From Levilactobacillus zymae DSM 19395 (GTDB lineage Bacteria > Bacillota > Bacilli > Lactobacillales > Lactobacillaceae): a DNA stretch of 64,000 nucleotides. The translations under genes were made by a program, and so were the position numbers. Of the stretch, positions 59,802 through 64,000 are shown one piece after another. The stretch lies in assembly GCF_001434115.1 (NCBI RefSeq), contig NZ_AZDW01000032.1, forward strand, positions 81,033-145,032. The letters are read 5' to 3'. The notes beneath the pieces are model-generated. The model was not told the DNA's origin, searched no databases, and saw only the letters and a program-made list of their open reading frames with translations. The stretch's first letter is position 1; every line of letters begins with the position of its first letter.

Positions 59802-61433
59802 ATGAGGATCAATTCAGCAGTCAAGTTAGGGACGGTGGCCACGTTTGCCGCCATTGTGTTGGCAGCGTGTGGCTCGTCGAGTTCGAGTAGTACTAGCGCG
59901 GCGAAGGGCCAAACCCTAAATTGGATGGAAGCGTCCGCACTCCCATCAATGGATATTTCGAAGGCGACCGATCAGGTTTCGGGGGAAACCATGAACAACA
60001 CGGGTGAAGGGCTCTTGCGGATTGGCAAGAACAACAAGCTAACGCCCGGTGTCGCTAAGAGTTACAGCAAATCGAAGGATGGGACCGTCTATACCTTTAA
60101 TCTGCGGAAGTCGAAGTGGAGTAACGGGGATCCCGTTACGGCTCAAAACTTCGTGTACTCTTGGCAACGAACGGTGAACCCTAAGACGGCATCGCAATAC
60201 GCGTACCTGTTGTCTCCGGTCAAGAACGCCGACGCCATTTCCAAGGGGAAGCAACCCGTCTCGGCCTTAGGGATTAAGGCCCAGGGCAAGTATAAGGTCG
60301 TGGTCACGTTGACCAAGGCGACCGCTTACTTCCCGTCCCTCGTGGCGAGCCCAACCTTCTTCCCACAGAACGCTTCTGTGGCCAAGAAGTACGGCAGCAA
60401 GTACGCGACGACTGCTCAGGCTAACGTTTACAACGGACCATTCAAGCTGACTTACTGGACCGGGACTTCCGATAACTGGTCGATGAGTAAGAATGCTAAC
60501 TACTGGAACGCCAAGAATGTTAAACTGAAGAAGATTAATTTCAAGACGATGAAGGATCCTCAAACGGCCTTGAGTCAGTACCAAAGCGGTAAGTTAGACG
60601 CCACTTATTTGAGTGGCCAACAACCCAAGAATTACAAGAACAGTAAGGAATACGTAGAACGGAAGTCAGCCGGAACCTTCTACTTGGAACTGAACGAAAA
60701 GAAGGATTCCATGCTGCGTAACAAGCACGCTCGGCAAGCCTTATCCATGGCCATCAACCGGAACCAATTCATCAACAAGGTCTTAGAAGACGGTTCTACG
60801 CCGGCCAAGGGTGTGGTTGCCACAGGCTTAGCTTCCTACAAGGGTAAAGATTTCACCGACGTGGCGAACGTCAAGTCCGCTTCAACGCAGAACTTAACGC
60901 AAGCGAAGAAGTTGTGGAAGCAAGCCTTGAAGGAAACTGGCCGGAAGAGCTATTCGTTGACCTTTATGGCCGACGATACGCCAGCCGGTAAGAACGCGGC
61001 CGAATTCATCCAGAGTCAATGGGCCAAGTTACCGAACCTGAAGGTCACGAACCAGAACTTACCATTCAAGACGCGGTTAAGCCGCTCGCAAAATGGTCAA
61101 TTCGACGTGGTGGCTACGGCTTGGGGCGCTGACTTCCCCGATCCAATTTCCTTCCTGCAATTGTTCACGTCCGACAACGCGTACAACAACGGGAAATGGA
61201 AGTCTGCAGCTTACGACAAAGACATCGCGAACGCTAACGGCAAGGATGCCAACAACGAGAGCGCTCGGTGGAACGACATGGTCAACGCCCAAAAGACGTT
61301 GCTGAACGACCAAGGGGTCATTCCGTTCTATCAACAAGGGAAAGCGCAACTGGTTAAGTCCAACGTCAAGGGCTTGATCTACTTCCCAACCGGCGCAAAC
61401 TGGGACTTCAGTAAGACTTACATCGCCAAGTAA
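59802..61433 (+). CDS. oppA: oligopeptide-binding lipoprotein OppA, copy 4
   Basis: 543 residues, lipobox LAAC (Cys23), SBP_bac_5. Nearest paralogue is copy 3. Specificity for peptide length or charge may differ between the copies. Immediately upstream of oppB. Confidence 0.92.
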   Translation: MRINSAVKLGTVATFAAIVLAACGSSSSSSTSAAKGQTLNWMEASALPSMDISKATDQVSGETMNNTGEGLLRIGKNNKLTPGVAKSYSKSKDGTVYTFNLRKSKWSNGDPVTAQNFVYSWQRTVNPKTASQYAYLLSPVKNADAISKGKQPVSALGIKAQGKYKVVVTLTKATAYFPSLVASPTFFPQNASVAKKYGSKYATTAQANVYNGPFKLTYWTGTSDNWSMSKNANYWNAKNVKLKKINFKTMKDPQTALSQYQSGKLDATYLSGQQPKNYKNSKEYVERKSAGTFYLELNEKKDSMLRNKHARQALSMAINRNQFINKVLEDGSTPAKGVVATGLASYKGKDFTDVANVKSASTQNLTQAKKLWKQALKETGRKSYSLTFMADDTPAGKNAAEFIQSQWAKLPNLKVTNQNLPFKTRLSRSQNGQFDVVATAWGADFPDPISFLQLFTSDNAYNNGKWKSAAYDKDIANANGKDANNESARWNDMVNAQKTLLNDQGVIPFYQQGKAQLVKSNVKGLIYFPTGANWDFSKTYIAK

Positions 61434-61497
61434 TTGACGACTCATGCACAAGGTTTCTGCTTATGAGCCGGGCGACCGACTTATAAGCTTTATCGGG

Positions 61498-61533
61498 GAG
61501 TAAGGATCAACCGCCGTTGGTCCTTACTCTTCG
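61498..61533 (+). terminator. possible terminator between oppA copy 4 and oppB
   Basis: GAGTAAGGA-CAAC / GTTG-TCCTTACTC, 13 bp, followed by TTCGATGTT. The T-run is weak, so partial read-through into oppB is likely. Confidence 0.6.
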
Positions 61534-61636
61534 ATGTTATAGCAATCATTTATCATCTTGTTGTTTTTTAATGGTTTTTATTAAGTTGTGGAACTTATAT
61601 GGTAACGAATAAGTCTACTGATTGAGAGGTAAACAA

Positions 61637-62566
61637 ATGGCAAAATACCTAGCAAAGCGGATCTTCTACTTGATCCTGACCTTATTCATCGTGATTACCG
61701 TAACGTTTTTCCTGATGAAGCTGCTTCCCGGGACGCCATTGACCAACCAAGCCAAGCTGTCCAAGAGCCAAATTGCGTTGATTTACAAGCAATACGGGTT
61801 GGATAAGCCGGTTTGGCAGCAATACGTGCTGTACCTGGCCGGGGCAGTGAAGGGGAACTTCGGGACGTCATTCCAATTCAGTGACCAACCGGTGTCCTAC
61901 CTGATTTCCAGTCGGATCGAACCCTCCTTGCAGATTGGGCTGCAAGCCATCATCGTGGGGGTCATCGTGGGGATCATCATCGGGGCGTTTGGCGCGATGA
62001 AGCAAAACAGTTGGGTCGACACGTCGGCAACGGTGGTTTCTATCTTAGGGATCTCCATTCCTTCCTTCGTGTTGGCGGTCTTGTTGCAGTACTACCTGGG
62101 GTTAAAACTTGGGTGGTTCCCAATTGCCGAATGGGGCGGCTTTAGTTATACCGTGTTACCAACCTTAGCGTTGGCCGCGGCACCGTTAGCCGAATCCGCC
62201 CGATTCGTGCGAACCGAAATGGTCGATGTGTTGAGTTCGGACTACATTGAATTAGCGAAGGCCAAGGGGCTCAGTCGGATGGGCGTGATTTACCATCACG
62301 CGTTGCGGAACAGTTTGATTCCGTTGATCACCATCGTGGGGCCGTTAGCCGTGAACATCATGACCGGGTCGATGGTTGTGGAAAACATCTTCTCGATTCC
62401 CGGGATTGGGGAACAATTTGTGAAGTCCGTCTTGACCAACGACTACCCAACCATCATGGGGCTGACGATCGTCTACTCCTTCATGTTGTGTGTCGTGCTG
62501 CTGATTACCGATATCCTTTACGGAATCGTTGATCCGCGGATTCGGATTACAGGAAAGGCTAACTAG
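61637..62566 (+). CDS. oppB: oligopeptide ABC transporter permease OppB
   Basis: 309 residues, six helices, DppB/OppB family. N-terminal TFFLMKLLPGTPLTNQA and EAA loop ELAKAKGLSRMGVIYHHALRN. ATG at 61637 behind GAGAGG. It forms the channel with OppC. The -10 is not clear; a TTTTAATGGTTTTTATTAA block at 61565-61583 echoes the oppA promoters. Confidence 0.93.
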   Translation: MAKYLAKRIFYLILTLFIVITVTFFLMKLLPGTPLTNQAKLSKSQIALIYKQYGLDKPVWQQYVLYLAGAVKGNFGTSFQFSDQPVSYLISSRIEPSLQIGLQAIIVGVIVGIIIGAFGAMKQNSWVDTSATVVSILGISIPSFVLAVLLQYYLGLKLGWFPIAEWGGFSYTVLPTLALAAAPLAESARFVRTEMVDVLSSDYIELAKAKGLSRMGVIYHHALRNSLIPLITIVGPLAVNIMTGSMVVENIFSIPGIGEQFVKSVLTNDYPTIMGLTIVYSFMLCVVLLITDILYGIVDPRIRITGKAN

Positions 62567-62577
62567 GAGGTAAATAA

Positions 62578-63606
62578 ATGGCAGATACAGTAAAACTCCC
62601 AGAAGATAGCTTTAAGCCGATGACGCCGGCCGAACGGCAAGCGCTCGACAGTGAAAAAATTGCTGCCCCATCGCTGACGTTCCGCCAAGATGCTTGGCGT
62701 CGACTGAAGAAAAACAAGGGGGCCTGGGTGTCCCTCATCGTTTTAGGAATCATCTTTATCATGGCTTTCGGGTCATTGGTCGTGTCACCGCATAACCCCA
62801 ACGCCGTCAACCCGTCGTATGCCAACTTACCGTCCAAGATTCCGGGCGTGGGCATTAACGGTTTCAACGGGACGCTGGTTCAAGCGGGCCAACGGGTCGA
62901 CGCCTACAAGCAAGCGGGCGCCAGTGCCGGGACCTACTACATCATGGGGACCGACTACTTGGGCCGGGACCTGTTCTCCCGGGTTCTTTACGGGACACGG
63001 ATCTCTTTGATCATTGCGTTAGTTGCCACGTTATTTGATTTGACCATCGGGGTAACTTACGGGATGATTTCCGGCTGGAAGGGTGGTCGAGTCGACACCA
63101 TCATGCAGCGGATCATCGAAATTATTTTGTCCATTCCTAACCTGGTCGTCATCGTCCTGTTGATTTTGATCTTAAAACCCGGGATGACCTCGATCATTAT
63201 CGCCATCGCGCTGACGTCGTGGGTCAACATGGCCCGGCTGGTCCGAGCGCAGACGTTAGAGTTAAAGGAGCAGGAATTCATCCTAGCGGCCAGAACCTTG
63301 GGGGAAAGTTCGATGAAGATTTCCTTCAAGCACTTGTTGCCGAACCTATCGAGTGTGATCATCATTAACACGATGTTCACCATTCCGAACGCCATCTTCT
63401 TCGAAGCCACCTTGTCCTACATCGGGATCGGGATTTCGTCACCTCAGGCTTCGCTAGGGACGTTGTTGAACGATGGGCAAAAGAACTTCCAGTTCTTGCC
63501 GTATCAGATGTGGTGGCCCGCGTTGATTCTCTCCATTATCATGTTAGCCTTTAACCTCTTGGGTGATGGGCTGCGGGACGCCTTTGATCCACGGACGAAA
63601 GAGTAG
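62578..63606 (+). CDS. oppC: oligopeptide ABC transporter permease OppC
   Basis: 342 residues, BPD_transp_1 with an N-terminal cytoplasmic tail, a long outer loop (about 85-125, with PNAVNPSYANLP) and EAA loop ILAARTLGESSMKISFKHLLPN. AGGAGG precedes the ATG, 11 bases after oppB. Confidence 0.93.
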   Translation: MADTVKLPEDSFKPMTPAERQALDSEKIAAPSLTFRQDAWRRLKKNKGAWVSLIVLGIIFIMAFGSLVVSPHNPNAVNPSYANLPSKIPGVGINGFNGTLVQAGQRVDAYKQAGASAGTYYIMGTDYLGRDLFSRVLYGTRISLIIALVATLFDLTIGVTYGMISGWKGGRVDTIMQRIIEIILSIPNLVVIVLLILILKPGMTSIIIAIALTSWVNMARLVRAQTLELKEQEFILAARTLGESSMKISFKHLLPNLSSVIIINTMFTIPNAIFFEATLSYIGIGISSPQASLGTLLNDGQKNFQFLPYQMWWPALILSIIMLAFNLLGDGLRDAFDPRTKE

Positions 63607-63619
63607 GTGAATGCACGTC

Positions 63620-64000
63620 ATGGATAACGAAAAAGATATTTTGGAAGTCCGGAACTTACAGGTTGACTTTAAGACCTACGCCGGGGACGTTAAAGCGATT
63701 CGGAACGTTAGCTTTGACCTGCGGAAGGGTGAAACGTTAGCCATCGTGGGGGAATCTGGTTCTGGGAAGTCCGTTACCACGCGGACCATTATGGGGTTAA
63801 ACGCCTCGAATGCCCGGATTACCAGTGGGTCCATCATGTACAAGGGCCAGGACTTATTAAAGAAATCGGAAAAAGAAATGCAAGCCATTCGGGGCCAAGA
63901 CATTGCCGAAATTTTCCAAGATCCGATGACTTCGTTGGATCCCACCATGCGGATTGGCCGGCAAATCGCCGAACCGCTGATGATCCACAAGGGCATGAAG
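63620..64000 (+). CDS. oppD: oligopeptide ABC transporter ATPase OppD, 5' part
   Basis: Only the N-terminal 127 codons are in the window; no stop is reached. Starts MDNEKDILEVRNLQV and includes Walker A GESGSGKS and the Q-loop EIFQDPMTSLDPT. A GTAGGTGA site overlaps the oppC stop and is nine bases before the ATG at 63620; an in-frame ATG at 63611 is too close. oppF is expected downstream. Confidence 0.9.
   Translation, partial: MDNEKDILEVRNLQVDFKTYAGDVKAIRNVSFDLRKGETLAIVGESGSGKSVTTRTIMGLNASNARITSGSIMYKGQDLLKKSEKEMQAIRGQDIAEIFQDPMTSLDPTMRIGRQIAEPLMIHKGMK

Overview
The window looks like a chromosomal segment of a high-GC member of the Lactobacillaceae, most likely Levilactobacillus or a close relative. 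This rests on protein content read by eye: PepX and PepI-type peptidases, duplicated OppA lipoproteins, LtaS, YkoEDC/TenA and a GlnQHMP-type operon, with GC-rich genes and AT-rich promoter gaps. No species was confirmed. I saw no rRNA, tRNA, insertion sequence, CRISPR array or prophage.

Layout. 1-4130: a minus-strand thiamine-precursor operon with a TPP riboswitch and terminator, then ykoE, ykoD, ykoC, tenA and a small membrane protein. 4356-11707: two paralogous secreted D,D-carboxypeptidases, two HAD phosphatases, an orphan PTS EIIC-like membrane protein that appears to lack its catalytic residues, a DUF915-type hydrolase and a secreted protein of unknown function. 11832-20822: nucleoside hydrolase with an operator inside its promoter, PrsW-type protease, second DUF915-like hydrolase, ferredoxin-NADP reductase, lipoteichoic acid synthase, a histidine phosphatase/GNAT pair, an NlpC/P60 hydrolase and a MerR regulator. 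20938-30400: MMPL transporter, choloylglycine-hydrolase family enzyme with a 79-residue partner, YdcF, GH73 muramidase, beta-lactamase-fold serine hydrolase, TerC and a 3-hydroxyisobutyrate-dehydrogenase-like oxidoreductase, followed by a highly structured intergenic element.

30762-33725: a TrpXYZ-like ABC transporter whose leader has a good promoter, a 15-codon leader peptide with one Trp codon, mutually exclusive hairpins and a terminator. This is the most interesting regulatory unit in the window. 33888-49138: DegV, CPBP protease, VOC protein, an ABC-F ATPase behind a possible attenuator, three tandem L,D-transpeptidases (with direct-repeat operators and a 95-nt rod-shaped hairpin between them), sugar acetyltransferase, PepI- and PepX-type proline peptidases, an amino-acid permease, NUDIX plus guanylate-kinase-like pair, a Fur-family regulator, a Ser/Thr-rich secreted protein and a lactobacillus membrane protein.

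49277-64000: a glutamine-type ABC operon (ATPase, binding protein, two permeases), HflX on the minus strand, then an oligopeptide uptake locus with four tandem oppA paralogues, each with its own near-identical promoter architecture, followed by oppB, oppC and the start of oppD, which runs off the window.

The genes centre on two themes. One is nutrient scavenging (thiamine precursors, peptides, glutamine, probably tryptophan). The other is envelope maintenance (carboxypeptidases, L,D-transpeptidases, LtaS, NlpC/P60, GH73), with candidate WalR boxes at two of the wall genes. No operon-scale unknown defence or mobile system was recognised; the unexplained signals are mostly RNA- and operator-level structures.
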